Part shown: positions 1 to 9,857 of the stretch, in pieces
How the letters are laid out: every line of letters begins with the position of its first letter
Numbering within the stretch: the first letter of the stretch is position 1
DNA from: Bacteroidales bacterium
Lineage (GTDB): Bacteria; Bacteroidota; Bacteroidia; Bacteroidales; Tenuifilaceae
NCBI GenBank assembly: GCA_013376985.1
Contig: JACABB010000009.1
Span: 84,919-148,918, forward strand
Length of the DNA stretch: 64,000 nt
Direction of reading: 5' to 3'
Program-made: the position numbers and the translations under genes
The notes under the pieces: generated by a model
Databases searched by the model: none
The model's input: the letters and a program-made list of their open reading frames with translations, nothing else
Told to the model about the DNA's origin: nothing

Positions 1-2
1 GG

Positions 3-101
3 ATAATTGATGAAATAAAGACTATTGCCGATAATATTGTTGAAAAGAAAAAAGAACGGCTTTCAAAAGGTAAAAAAGATGTTCCTGGGCATTTAATATA
101 A
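3..101 (+). CDS. C-terminal fragment of an unidentified protein (cut by window edge)
   Basis: An open frame enters from the left edge and ends at TAA 99-101, giving 32 residues ending KKDVPGHLI. The visible part is charged and helix-like, rich in Lys and Glu. It is too short to assign to a family. It runs the same way as the kinase gene at 823 but is about 720 bases away, so a shared transcript is unlikely. Confidence 0.45.
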   Translation: MIDEIKTIADNIVEKKKERLSKGKKDVPGHLI

Positions 102-822
102 GATCAATGCACTCAATTAGCAAAAATCTTAGGTTTGAACAAGATCTTTAATACAAGATTTTATTGGAATTTTTCTATCTTTTAATATAGTGCTATATTC
201 CGTAAAAAGTTAACCAACTAGCAAAAGGCTCGGAAACTAAAAGAGTTCAGAAATTCAAAACGCCAAAGAATGTATTTCTAAATAGGTGTACAAAAAAATA
301 ATTTGAAACATAATTATTTTTCTATTATCCAGTAATAAATATTCTTCTACTTTTAAATGCCCTTCAATATTATATTTACGTTATTATCATAATATAAAGG
401 CTATTAATTATAATACTATTTTATTATCAATAAAATACAACAATTTATGAATAAATTAATACAATATTATTTGTTGATTATTGGAATTTAATCCTATTCC
501 CTGTTAAGTTGAAGTTCTCAGCTTTTCTACTCTGAATATTTTGCTTATCTAGTACGGATTTGCAACCGATTCAAAGAAATTCAAGGAAATCAATCCGTAT
601 AAAAAATAGCAATAAAAAATACTTAACTGCAAACAAAAAGGCAAGTCTAACCGTAATAGGATTGAATAAACTTGAACAAACAAAAATGTTGTATCATTAA
701 TATAAACCTTAACCGATATCCAATGATTATAAAATAAAGGATAATAAGGCTACTTTAAACTTAGCACAACAGTCTGTGTAATTAGTTTTAGCGCACGGGA
801 GATTAAAAATTTGAAATAAAAT
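102..822. other. AT-rich intergenic region with no recognised gene
   Basis: About 720 very AT-rich bases between the fragment ending at 101 and the PAS kinase. I found no coding frame with family resemblance, no structured RNA and no strong terminator. The promoter of the kinase gene presumably lies in its last 100-150 bases, but I could not pick a convincing TTG-N19-TAnnTTTG pair. Confidence 0.5.
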
Positions 823-3800
823 ATGAACTATCAGGATAAAAATAAAGAAGAGCTAATAAATGAGTTACAGGAGTTACAACAGAAATACAATATCTTAAAA
901 GAAGCTTACGATACCGATATCAATGAGCTCAAACAGACGGAAGAGGCATTGCGAGAAAGCGAACAAATGTTTAGGCTTTTGATTACGAATATCAGAGATG
1001 TGGTTTACAGCGTTGATGTTGAAACAAAAGAATTCAATTACCTGAGCCCTACTTTCGAAAGAATTACTGGCTATTCGCTCAAAGATATCAGAGAGATGGG
1101 TGGGAGGCAAGCCTTTTTAGCCAAAGTTGTTACTGAAGAAAAGGTCACGGAATGGGATAATATTCTTATGCAATTGAGTGAATTTCATTCAGATACTGAT
1201 TTTACACATGAAACATGGTGGCTTTGTAAGGATGGATCTTATAGATGTTTGCAGGATCACTGGATACCAATTTACATAAATGGGAAATTGGTTTCTACGG
1301 ATGGTGTACTTATAGATATCACTGAACGGAAACAATTTGAGGAAAAAATCAAAGAGAGTGAGAAACGCTATCGAATTCTATTTGAGACTTCGCCCACTGG
1401 AATTATGTTATTAGATGAAAATGGGGTTATACTCGAAACTAATGATGTATTCTCAAAAATAACACTTTATACCCAAGAAGAGCTGATTGGAAGCAATGTT
1501 CGAATGTTAGTTCCATCAGATTTAGACAATAATGCCGAAGAAAGTATCAAGCGGATTCTTGCTGGGGAAACTCTGGAGCAAGAAATCAGAAATAGAAGGA
1601 AGGATGGTACATTTTGTTACTTATCATTAAGAGAGAAGGCTATTATATTACCAAACGGACAACGAGGAATTTTATCGGTTTCCAATGATATCACCGAGAG
1701 CAAGCATGCCGAAGAAGCATTGCAGAAAAGCGAAGAGATGTTTAGGCTCTTGATTACAAATATCAGAGATGTAGTTTACAGCGTTGATGTTGAAACAAAA
1801 GAATTCAATTACCTAAGCCCTACTTTCGAAAGAATTACTGGTTACTCGCTCAAAGACATCAAGGAGATGGGTGGAAGGCAAGCATTTTTAGCCAAGGTTG
1901 TAACTGAAGAAAAGTTCAAGGAGTGGGATGGTTTTCTTAGCTATTTAACGGAATTTAAATTAGATACCGATTTCAAAAATGAAACATGGTGGCTTTGCAA
2001 GGATGGAACTTACAAATGTTTACAGGATCGCTGGACACCGATTTACATAAATGGAAAACTGGTTTCTACAGATGGTGTTCTTATTGACATCACTGAACAT
2101 AAGCATTTTGAGGAAAAACTTAAGGAGAGTGAACTACGTTATCGAACTCTCTTCGAAACTTCACCCACTGGAATAACATTGTTAGATGAAAACGGAATTA
2201 TACTTGAAGCCAATGATATAATCTCAAAAATAACACTTTACACTCAGGAGGAGTTGATAGGAAGCAATGTGCGAATGTTTGTTCCACCTGATTTAGATCA
2301 CGATGCTATAGTAAGTATAAAAAAAATTCTTGCCGGAGAAACTCTGGAGCAAGAAGTCTTAAATCGAAAGAAAGATGGTACAATTTGCAATTTATTATTA
2401 AGGGAGAAGTCCATCTTATTACCAAACGGTCAACGTGGAATTCTATCAGTTTACAACGATATTACCGAGCGCAAACGAGCGGAAGAAGCATTGCTTAAGA
2501 GCGAAGAACGATTTAAGCAATTAGCTGAAATATTTCCTGAAGTTATTTTTGAATGCAACATACAAGGGAAAGTTACCTATACAAATGAAAAAGGGTATAA
2601 AAAACTTGGTTATTTAGAGGATGATTTAGCAAAGGGGATTAATATCATTAACTTGATTGTTCCAGAAGACAGGAAACGAGTCATGGCTCAATTGCAAAAA
2701 AGAATTGAAAAAACAACCAACGAGTATACCGAATTTAAGCCGTTGTGCAGGGATGGTAGCTCATTCCATGCAATAGCATTTTCTGCCCCAATAATTCAAA
2801 ATCACGAGGTTGTCGGAATACGAGGGTTTATGCTTGATATTACGGAGCGTAAGCAATTTGAGGAAAAAATCAAAGAGAGTGAACAACGCTATCGAACCCT
2901 CTTTGAAACATCTCCAACTGGAATTATCTTGCTAGATGAAAACGGAATTATACTCGAAGCTAATGATATAATCACAAAACACACGCTATACTCTCAGGAA
3001 GAACTTGTTGGAAGCGATGTGCGAATATTCGTTTCACCTGATGATAGCTACGTGGTCGACGAAAATATTAAGCGGATTCTTGCTGGGGAAACCCTAGCAA
3101 AAGAAGTTGTAAATCGAAGAAAAGATGGTACATTTTGCGACTTTTCATTAAGAGAAAAAGCCGTTATGTTGCCAAACGGGCAACGAGGAATTCTATCGCT
3201 TTACAATGATATCACCGAACGAAAACTGGTTGAGAAAAAACTACAAGAGAGCGAAGAGCAGTTCAAAAATCTAGCAGAACTAATACCCCAACCAATATGG
3301 GAAACAGACTTAGATGCAAATTTTACATACACAAACCATGCTGGTAGAGATCTTTTTGGATATAACCAAAAAGACTTGGAAAAAGGGCTAAATATACTTG
3401 CATTGATAGCCTCCGAAGATAGGCAAAGAATCCTAGAAAATTTCTTTGGAAAACTTGAAGGAAAACAATTTGAAGATCATGAATATACGGGTTTGAAAAA
3501 GGATGGTACAAAGTTTCCCATTTTAGTTTACAGTTCTACCATCCAAAGAAACGGAAAACAAGCAGGGATAAGGGGTATTCTTGTAGATATTACTGAATTA
3601 AAACAAGCAGAAACAGAAATCAAATTAATAAACGAAGAGCTTTCGAAAATCAATGCCGAAAAAGACAAATTCTTCTCCATTATTGCTCACGACTTAAAAA
3701 GTCACTTCAATGCTATTGTTAGCTTTAGCCAAATTCTTGCCAGGCAGGTTATAGAAAGAAACTTTGATGAAATCGAAGATTATTCCAAAATCATAGTACA

Positions 3801-4401
3801 GTCATCTCATAATGCGATGGAATTGCTGAAAAACCTGATGGAATGGTCTCAATCACAAACCGGCAGAATGAATTTTAATCCTGAGCGTTTCGATATGAAT
3901 GACCTCATCAATGAAATCACATTTTTTTTCAATGATGTTTCAGGTCAAAAATCAATAACCATAACCAAGAACGTAAATACAACTGAACCGGTTTACGCTG
4001 ATAAAGCCATGATTAGCACAATACTGAGAAACCTAATTTCAAATGCTTTAAAATTTACACCTCAAAAAGGTAAAGTAACCATTAGTGCTAAACAGGTTGA
4101 AAAGAGTATGATTGAAGTTTCCGTAAAAGATACAGGAATTGGTATGAACCCTGAGATGATTGAAAATCTATTCCGACTTGACGTAAACACCAGCAGGCTA
4201 CGCACCGATGGTGAATTCAGTACAGGATTGGGACTACATCTTTGCGATGAGTTTGTTGAAAAACACGGGGGAACAATTTTTGTTACAAGCGAAGAAGGAA
4301 AGGGAAGTGAATTTAAATTCACCTTGCCAATGAGCAGCTGGAGTAATACTATCAAATTACCAAATACTAATCAAATTCTAAAGCATCAACAAACAATTTA
4401 A
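823..4401 (+). CDS. Multi-PAS sensor histidine kinase (seven PAS domains)
   Basis: A 1192-residue sensor kinase with no signal peptide or membrane helix, so probably cytoplasmic. A short N-terminal coiled coil is followed by seven PAS/PAC units starting near residues 49, 182, 306, 439, 563, 689 and 814, most closed by a DITER-type PAC end. HisKA follows, with phospho-acceptor H956 in the IIAHDLK motif. The HATPase_c domain has its N-box near 1068, DTGIGM near 1103 and a GLGL motif near 1136. There is no receiver domain and no adjacent response regulator, so its partner is encoded elsewhere. PAS units 1-2 and 3-4 are near-copies even at DNA level, 771 bp apart. The ATG at 823 starts a plausible coiled coil. 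Ligand unknown. Confidence 0.93.
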   Translation: MNYQDKNKEELINELQELQQKYNILKEAYDTDINELKQTEEALRESEQMFRLLITNIRDVVYSVDVETKEFNYLSPTFERITGYSLKDIREMGGRQAFLAKVVTEEKVTEWDNILMQLSEFHSDTDFTHETWWLCKDGSYRCLQDHWIPIYINGKLVSTDGVLIDITERKQFEEKIKESEKRYRILFETSPTGIMLLDENGVILETNDVFSKITLYTQEELIGSNVRMLVPSDLDNNAEESIKRILAGETLEQEIRNRRKDGTFCYLSLREKAIILPNGQRGILSVSNDITESKHAEEALQKSEEMFRLLITNIRDVVYSVDVETKEFNYLSPTFERITGYSLKDIKEMGGRQAFLAKVVTEEKFKEWDGFLSYLTEFKLDTDFKNETWWLCKDGTYKCLQDRWTPIYINGKLVSTDGVLIDITEHKHFEEKLKESELRYRTLFETSPTGITLLDENGIILEANDIISKITLYTQEELIGSNVRMFVPPDLDHDAIVSIKKILAGETLEQEVLNRKKDGTICNLLLREKSILLPNGQRGILSVYNDITERKRAEEALLKSEERFKQLAEIFPEVIFECNIQGKVTYTNEKGYKKLGYLEDDLAKGINIINLIVPEDRKRVMAQLQKRIEKTTNEYTEFKPLCRDGSSFHAIAFSAPIIQNHEVVGIRGFMLDITERKQFEEKIKESEQRYRTLFETSPTGIILLDENGIILEANDIITKHTLYSQEELVGSDVRIFVSPDDSYVVDENIKRILAGETLAKEVVNRRKDGTFCDFSLREKAVMLPNGQRGILSLYNDITERKLVEKKLQESEEQFKNLAELIPQPIWETDLDANFTYTNHAGRDLFGYNQKDLEKGLNILALIASEDRQRILENFFGKLEGKQFEDHEYTGLKKDGTKFPILVYSSTIQRNGKQAGIRGILVDITELKQAETEIKLINEELSKINAEKDKFFSIIAHDLKSHFNAIVSFSQILARQVIERNFDEIEDYSKIIVQSSHNAMELLKNLMEWSQSQTGRMNFNPERFDMNDLINEITFFFNDVSGQKSITITKNVNTTEPVYADKAMISTILRNLISNALKFTPQKGKVTISAKQVEKSMIEVSVKDTGIGMNPEMIENLFRLDVNTSRLRTDGEFSTGLGLHLCDEFVEKHGGTIFVTSEEGKGSEFKFTLPMSSWSNTIKLPNTNQILKHQQTI

Positions 4402-4457
4402 TGTACTTTATAAGTTAGTTCGACCAACAGTTATACCAAATGTCTAAATGTTAAAGG

Positions 4458-4490
4458 AAAAGTTGAGGCTTATGCCTCAACTTTTCTTTT
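4458..4490 (+). terminator. Rho-independent terminator after the multi-PAS kinase
   Basis: A 12-bp perfect stem (AAAAGTTGAGGC at 4458-4469, GCCTCAACTTTT at 4474-4485) with a TTAT loop and a T-rich tail. It lies 56 bases after the stop codon at 4401. The stem is nearly symmetrical in A/T flanks and could work both ways. Confidence 0.8.
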
Positions 4491-4864
4491 GGCCCACATA
4501 ATACTCAAAATCGCCTTTGCTGAACTTCCTTGTCAGCTACCCACTACTCTATCAGATAAGCGAGTAACTTTAATAATCTTATTAGATGTGATTAAAAAAT
4601 TATGAAACATTTCAACCTAAAAGCACTATTTAGAGTTAACTTTATACAAGTTTTTTTGTTTTAATTAAATGCTCATATTCAGCGTAAGTAAGCATTTAGT
4701 TTAAAAAATAGAACATGTTAGAAAATCAAAGCATTGATTTTATGCAATATACATTAACGGTATATGAGCACAATAAAACATCGTTTACCAGCTCTCCACA
4801 GGCAATTCCCTAACACACTCCAAACCATTAAAACATTACTCTTGTAATTTTAAGAATATTAGCC
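4491..4864. other. Intergenic spacer between two kinase genes
   Basis: About 370 AT-rich bases between the terminator and the next kinase. No coding frame, repeat or structured RNA recognised. The promoter for the downstream gene is expected here but I cannot place it with confidence. Confidence 0.4.
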
Positions 4865-6064
4865 ATGAAAAGCGACTTAAATTACCTGACAGAAAGAATA
4901 AAAGAACTTGAGAATGAAAACTCGATTCTGAGAGTACAGAATATTGAGATTAATAAAGCAAAAGAGCTGTATCTGAAAATATTTGAGGACTTTCCTGCTT
5001 TAATTTGGCGTGCTAGGTTAGATAAATTGTGCGATTATTTCAATAGAACCTGGCTTGAATTCACAGGCAGAACAATGGAACAAGAATTTGGAAATGGTTG
5101 GGCAGAAGGTGTGCATCCCGATGATTTCGATTTTTGTTTGCAAACATATATGGCTGCATTTGATAAAAGAGAATCCTTTTTGATGGAATATAGAATGAAA
5201 AACAAATTTGGGGAATATCGTTGGATAAGAGATTTTGGACGACCATTTTACGATTTGGATAATTCATTCCTAGGATATATTGGCTCCTGCTATGATATCA
5301 CAGAAATAAAACAGAACGAATTAATTATTAACCAGAAGAATAACGAGTTAGAAAAGCTAAATGCGGATAAAGATCTCTTCATGTCAATTCTTGCCCACGA
5401 TTTAAAGGGCCCATTTAACTCCATACTGGGTTATTTAGGATTATTAAATGAGAATATTCATTTGTATGACATTAATGATATCGAAAAGCAAATAAACATT
5501 ATTAATAATTCAGCACAAAGCGCATACAATTTACTTGATGGTATTTTAATGTGGGTAAACTCAGAATCGGGCAAATTACCATTCGAACCACAAATTTTGA
5601 ATATTAAAACCATTTGCTCCAATACTCTTGAAACCCTTAGATCATTAGCTAATTCAAAAACTATAGCAATTGACTACTTTGGAGAAGAAAACCTAACCGT
5701 TTTTGCCGATCCCAATATGCTTAAAACCATATTGAGAAACTTAATTTCAAATGCAATAAAATTTACAAATAAAGGAGGCCAAATCACCATTAATGCACAA
5801 AAAGTTGAATTAGATATTACAATTTCAGTTTCCGATAATGGCATTGGAATATCGCCAGAAACGCAAAACAATTTATTTAAAATTTCGCAAACACATACAT
5901 CCAAAGGAACTGCTAATGAGATTGGAACAGGCTTAGGTCTATTGCTCTGTCAAGATTTTGTAACAAAAAATGGTGGAAAAATATGGGTAGAAAGCGAATT
6001 AGGTAAAGGCAGCACTTTTAAATTTACAGTACCAATTCATGTTGATAAAGCCAGTAAAAACTAG
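4865..6064 (+). CDS. PAS-domain sensor histidine kinase
   Basis: A 399-residue cytoplasmic sensor kinase. A short N-terminal coiled coil leads into one PAS domain (about 36-155) of the PAS_3 fold type, with WxEGVHPDD and YRWIRDFGRP stretches. HisKA carries H178 in ILAHDLKGPF. HATPase_c follows, with LISNAIKF (N-box), DNGIGIS (G1) and GTGLGLLLC (G2). No transmembrane segment and no receiver domain. It is similar in catalytic core to the large kinase upstream, so the two may be paralogues, but a terminator separates them. The signal and response regulator are unknown. Confidence 0.9.
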   Translation: MKSDLNYLTERIKELENENSILRVQNIEINKAKELYLKIFEDFPALIWRARLDKLCDYFNRTWLEFTGRTMEQEFGNGWAEGVHPDDFDFCLQTYMAAFDKRESFLMEYRMKNKFGEYRWIRDFGRPFYDLDNSFLGYIGSCYDITEIKQNELIINQKNNELEKLNADKDLFMSILAHDLKGPFNSILGYLGLLNENIHLYDINDIEKQINIINNSAQSAYNLLDGILMWVNSESGKLPFEPQILNIKTICSNTLETLRSLANSKTIAIDYFGEENLTVFADPNMLKTILRNLISNAIKFTNKGGQITINAQKVELDITISVSDNGIGISPETQNNLFKISQTHTSKGTANEIGTGLGLLLCQDFVTKNGGKIWVESELGKGSTFKFTVPIHVDKASKN

Positions 6065-6215
6065 AAATAATCGATTACGGTATTTAACGCATAGATTAAC
6101 TTTGCTAAACCTCCTTGGTTAACGATTGGAATTCATTTTGAACTATAACTTAAACATTCCTTACCTTGAAAACGTTAATGCTAGAGAAAGACACAAATAA
6201 CTGATCTATTTATCA

Positions 6216-7658
6216 TTGAAAATACTTCTTACCGGAGTATCCGGTTATATTGCACAAAGGTTGTTACCTGTTCTATTACAAAATGGGCATGAGGTTGTTT
6301 GTTGCGTTAGAGATAGAAACAGATTTAACAATAAATACTCAAAAAGCATTACAATTATTGAGGTTGATTTTCTACAAAAAGATTCATTGCAAAATATTCC
6401 TAATGATATCGATGTAGCATTCTATCTTATTCATTCTATGTCCTCAAGTTCAGGTGACTTTGAGGAGAAGGAGCAGCTTTGCGCTACTAATTTCAAGGAT
6501 AGAATTCAACAAACTACTGCTAAACAGGTAATATATTTAAGCGGAATTGTAAATGAAAAAGAGCTTTCAAAGCATTTGACATCCCGTAAAAATGTAGAAG
6601 TTATATTATCTCAATCAACTTTTGCCCTTACAACTTTAAGAGCTGGCATAATAGTGGGATCAGGTAGCGCATCATTTGAAATTATCCGCGATTTAGTGGA
6701 AAAATTACCTGTTATGATTACTCCAAAATGGCTTAATACAAAATGCCAACCAATAGCAATTCGAAATGTTGTGGAATACTTAAATGGGGTAATAGGTATT
6801 ACTGAAACTTACCATAAAAATTATGATATTGGAGGTTCCGATATACTAAGCTATAAAGAAATGTTGTTGCATTTTGCAAAAATGAGAGGGCTCAAAAGAC
6901 GGATTATCATTGTACCGGTAATGACACCAAAAATTTCATCTTATTGGTTATATTTTGTTACTGCTACATCATACTCGTTGGCTAAGAATTTAGTAAACAG
7001 CATGAAAATTGAAGTAATTTGTAAACCTAATAATTTAGCATTGCTATTGGGCATTTCCTTAATTGATTATGATACATCAATAGAATTGGCTTTTGACACC
7101 ACGGAACAAAATCAGGTATTATCGAGTTGGAAAGATGCTCAATCAAGTGATATTTTCAAGCAAGGATTTTCACACTACATTGAAGTACCTAATAATGGAT
7201 GTTTTAAAGATGTTAAAAAGGCTCAAATTAGTGACGTTAACTTTGTACTCGACAAAATATGGAGAATTGGGGGTAAGAATGGATGGTATTATGGCAATTG
7301 GCTTTGGAAAATAAGGGGAATTCTTGATCAATTAGTAGGTGGTGTAGGCATGAGAAGAGGAAGAAAAAGCGACATCAATATTCAAAAAGGAGATGCATTA
7401 GATTTTTGGAGAGTACTTATTGCCAATAAAGAAGAAAAACGGTTGCTTCTGTTTGCCGAAATGAAGTTGCCTGGCGAAGCATGGTTAGAATTTAGAATTA
7501 ATGAAAATAATTTATTGACTCAAACAGCCACATTCAGGCCGTTAGGTTTATTGGGTAGATTATATTGGTATTCGGCACTGCCTCTACATTACTTTATTTT
7601 TAGAGGAATGCTGAAAAGCATTGTTAAAGAGGAAAGCAAGAAAGACAAAGCAGATTGA
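6216..7658 (+). CDS. SDR-type NAD(P)-binding protein with C-terminal DUF2867
   Basis: A 480-residue protein. The N-terminal half is a Rossmann-fold atypical short-chain dehydrogenase of the NmrA/epimerase kind: glycine motif TGVSGYIA at residues 6-13, then a VRDRNRF stretch expected to contact the cofactor. The last ~130 residues (from about 340) match the DUF2867 layout, with WRIGGKNGWYYGNWLW and a final FRPLGLLGRLYWY stretch. This fused architecture is common in Bacteroidota and its substrate is unknown. The start is inferred to be TTG at 6216, because KILLTGVSGYIA must be at the N-terminus and no ATG precedes it in frame. It stands alone between two spacers. Confidence 0.82.
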   Translation: MKILLTGVSGYIAQRLLPVLLQNGHEVVCCVRDRNRFNNKYSKSITIIEVDFLQKDSLQNIPNDIDVAFYLIHSMSSSSGDFEEKEQLCATNFKDRIQQTTAKQVIYLSGIVNEKELSKHLTSRKNVEVILSQSTFALTTLRAGIIVGSGSASFEIIRDLVEKLPVMITPKWLNTKCQPIAIRNVVEYLNGVIGITETYHKNYDIGGSDILSYKEMLLHFAKMRGLKRRIIIVPVMTPKISSYWLYFVTATSYSLAKNLVNSMKIEVICKPNNLALLLGISLIDYDTSIELAFDTTEQNQVLSSWKDAQSSDIFKQGFSHYIEVPNNGCFKDVKKAQISDVNFVLDKIWRIGGKNGWYYGNWLWKIRGILDQLVGGVGMRRGRKSDINIQKGDALDFWRVLIANKEEKRLLLFAEMKLPGEAWLEFRINENNLLTQTATFRPLGLLGRLYWYSALPLHYFIFRGMLKSIVKEESKKDKAD

Positions 7659-7822
7659 ACCTTTTAAAATAAGACTCCAACCTCAACATTTCTACTATTA
7701 TGAACTTTGCTTTTATAATACTCAATATTAGAATCGCCTAACTTCATTTATCAATTATAAAATAATACAAGCAGAAGCACAAATCCCTCTCCTAATGCGA
7801 AACTCCATAAAAACAATACTTT

Positions 7823-8041
7823 CTAAAGCACTTCGGCCTTTTCGTAAACCGCTTTAATTACCTCATCGGTAACAGGTGTTTGCCCTTTTACAGTTAATCG
7901 CAAGTATTGATAATTTGTAATCCCAGCCTTGTCCAAAATCTTTTTACCGCAATCAACTGAACAGCCATCAAGCAATAAAAGGTTTGCCGTTTTAAACACC
8001 TCAATAGTTGGCTTTAAATCAGCACCAACCGCAGCAAAAAA
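7823..8041 (-). pseudogene. Truncated DGC-domain (putative zinc-binding) protein remnant
   Basis: On the minus strand a frame of 72 codons with no start codon, bounded upstream by TGA, reads FFAAVGADLKPTIEVF then LLLLDGCSVDCGKKILDKAG and ends at TAG 7825-7823. The DGCxxxCGKKILDKAG stretch is the signature of the DGC domain (PF08859), a small metal-binding family often found beside arsenic or redox genes. The N-terminal half, which normally carries the first cysteine cluster, is missing. It begins about 20 bases after the arsG stop, so it looks like the decayed last gene of the ars cluster. Family identity is from motif memory only. Confidence 0.65.
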
Positions 8042-8063
8042 TCAGAATCAAAGAAAATATCTT

Positions 8064-8762
8064 CTAAACAAACTGAAAAATATAGTAAACCCCAGTCGCA
8101 ATAAATACCATTGCAAATACCCTTCTAACCCAAAATTCAAAAACTTTTATTCTATTATAAAAACTCCCGACACCCGACAAGGTGTAGGCTATCAGGTAAG
8201 CAATAATAACCACGGGTAAACTAGTCCCTATTGCAAAAATAACTGGCAGGTAAAGCCCCGATGCGCTTGAAATGGTCATCGGGATAAGCATTCCGAAGTA
8301 AAGCACACCTGTGTACGGACAAAAGGCAAGAGCAAAGACAAATCCCAATAGAAGAGCTCGCCAGAAACCTTTACTCCGATAACTTTCACTAACCCTATCT
8401 GAAAGTTTCTCCGAAAATGGTAGATTAATCTTAATAAAATCGAACATGAAAAGCCCAATAACTATAAGTAATGGGCCAATAATTCTCCCCCCATACCGTT
8501 GAAGAAAACTTGCAATCAGAAACTTATTCGCTCCTAAATAAAAGAGAATCCCGATAGCGGAATAGCTAATCGCCCCACCAAGCATATAGGTCAAACCATT
8601 ATAAAAAACTCGCTTTCTATTCTCAATATCCTTGCTGATAAATGCTATTGCAGTAATATTGGTTGCCAAAGGGCAAGGGCTTATTGACGTTAAAATACCT
8701 AGAAGAAATGCCGATAAAATTGGTAGATGGCTACCACTTAAAAGATGGTGAATCCAATCCAT
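8064..8762 (-). CDS. arsG: ArsG-family aromatic arsenical efflux permease
   Basis: A 232-residue polytopic protein of the CcdA/DsbD-like fold with about six membrane helices. The first helix carries ISPCPLATN and a middle helix carries AFCPYTGVLYFG, the paired Cys-Pro motifs of this family. The ArsG subgroup is known for export of trivalent aromatic arsenicals in Shewanella arsEFG. The order arsE-arsF-arsG with gaps of 3-7 bases indicates one minus-strand operon. It could instead be a plain CcdA-type electron carrier serving the thioredoxin-like neighbours, but the gene order favours ArsG. Confidence 0.78.
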   Translation of the reverse strand: MDWIHHLLSGSHLPILSAFLLGILTSISPCPLATNITAIAFISKDIENRKRVFYNGLTYMLGGAISYSAIGILFYLGANKFLIASFLQRYGGRIIGPLLIVIGLFMFDFIKINLPFSEKLSDRVSESYRSKGFWRALLLGFVFALAFCPYTGVLYFGMLIPMTISSASGLYLPVIFAIGTSLPVVIIAYLIAYTLSGVGSFYNRIKVFEFWVRRVFAMVFIATGVYYIFQFV

Positions 8763-8765
8763 AAA

Positions 8766-9200
8766 CTACTTCTTTAAACCTGTTTCAACCACATTGGTAA
8801 TTAAATTGATAAGCGAATCAGGCTCTGTTAGAGCAAACTTAAAGGCTTCAAAAGTAATGTCGTTGGGCTTACCCTTCACATCAATTATCAAGGAAGAACC
8901 CGATACCTGATACTTTTTGGTTATAGCCTGGTTCTCATCCCTATCGATATTAATATCGGAATAGCTTACCGTTGAATTTCCCTTATACTTTCTCTGATAT
9001 AGCTTTTCTGATAAATCTCCAACACCTAAACAAGTGGGACAACGCCTATTTCCATGAAAGTAGAGAATTTGAACCTTTTCAGCCGAATTAGCAACTTGTT
9101 GTACTGATTGCTTTCCCTTATCAGAAGGGTTACTGTTAATGCAACCTACAATGCTTAAAAAGCATATTGCAATTGCTATAGCTGAAAAATAGTTTTTCAT
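8766..9200 (-). CDS. arsF: ArsF-family thioredoxin-fold lipoprotein
   Basis: A 144-residue protein with a lipoprotein signal (lipobox ending VGC at about residue 20). A thioredoxin-like domain has a redox RRCPTCLG motif (CxxC) near residue 54 in a YFHGNRRCPTC context, and a later SGSSLIIDVKGK stretch. It matches the ArsF family described as a subunit reducing nitrophenyl compounds, which works with ArsG in aromatic arsenical detoxification. It ends 3 bases before arsG and follows arsE by 7 bases. The substrate is inferred from the family only. Confidence 0.75.
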   Translation of the reverse strand: MKNYFSAIAIAICFLSIVGCINSNPSDKGKQSVQQVANSAEKVQILYFHGNRRCPTCLGVGDLSEKLYQRKYKGNSTVSYSDINIDRDENQAITKKYQVSGSSLIIDVKGKPNDITFEAFKFALTEPDSLINLITNVVETGLKK

Positions 9201-9207
9201 CTTCTTT

Positions 9208-9444
9208 TTAAAGTTTTGTTAGTATCTGTTTTAGCTCACTTTCTGAAGGAACCCTACCGCTAACCACAATATGCCCATCAACAACAATACCAGGGGTTCG
9301 AGGAATACCATAGCTAATAATCTTGGTTATATCTTCCTCCTTGGTAACAACAGCATTAATATTCAAATCGGCCACCACTTTGCGGGTCAGCTGCTCCAAC
9401 GTTTTGCACTTGGCACAACCAGTTCCTAGAACAATGATATTCAT
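9208..9444 (-). CDS. arsE: Small thioredoxin-like protein (ArsE-like, MTH895 type)
   Basis: A 78-residue cytosolic thioredoxin-fold protein. The N-terminus MNIIVLGTGCAKCKTLEQL carries the CxxC redox centre at residues 10-13, and GIPRTPGIVVDGHIVVSG holds the cis-proline and the strand after it. This very short thioredoxin type is common beside ArsF/ArsG genes. It is the first gene of the minus-strand ars operon. Without the neighbours I would call it only a thioredoxin-family protein, so the arsE symbol depends on context. Confidence 0.7.
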   Translation of the reverse strand: MNIIVLGTGCAKCKTLEQLTRKVVADLNINAVVTKEEDITKIISYGIPRTPGIVVDGHIVVSGRVPSESELKQILTKL

Positions 9445-9596
9445 AAAGCAATAATTTTATCAACCTAATTTTACGTAAAACTACGAACAAATTGGCACAT
9501 TCATGGTTTTTCTTCCTTTGACCTGATATATAGTAATGGTTTAAACTTTTACTACGTTTGTAAATCTTATGATTAACATTTTAGTGATATATAAAA

Positions 9597-9842
9597 AACG
9601 TGAGCTCGAAATAAGAAGTTATATTAACAATATAATAAACAATTATTTACAAATACAATATCTTTGGATGGAATGGTGGAATAATGGAAACGAAGTTCGG
9701 CGGAGCCAATAATGGAAGGCAAGAGGATAGATTCTTACTTATTTCTTCCAGTTTTCCATTCTTCCAATTTTCCATTGATTCAAATAGAATAAATTGGTTG
9801 ATATGTAGGTTAATACATTGTTTCTTATGTTGAACTCACGTT
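9597..9842. mobile_element. MITE-like palindromic element, copy 1
   Basis: A 246-bp non-coding element with long imperfect terminal inverted repeats. The left end starts AACGTGAGCTCGAAATAAG and the right end, read backwards, is AACGTGAGTTCAACATAAG. The inner arms are also complementary (TGGAATGGTGGAATAATGGA against TCCATTCTTCCAATTTTCCA). Related copies lie at 15119-15360 and 16903-17104. It fills most of the gap between divergent arsE and the aquaporin gene and ends 15 bases before the aquaporin ATG, so it may affect expression. No clear target duplication is visible at this copy. Confidence 0.72.
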
Positions 9843-9857
9843 AATTATTGATAGAAT

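Noticed and set aside
7929..8219. A 96-codon plus-strand frame over the end of arsG
   Set aside because: It is antisense to the DGC remnant and the arsG C-terminus, both recognisable on the minus strand.
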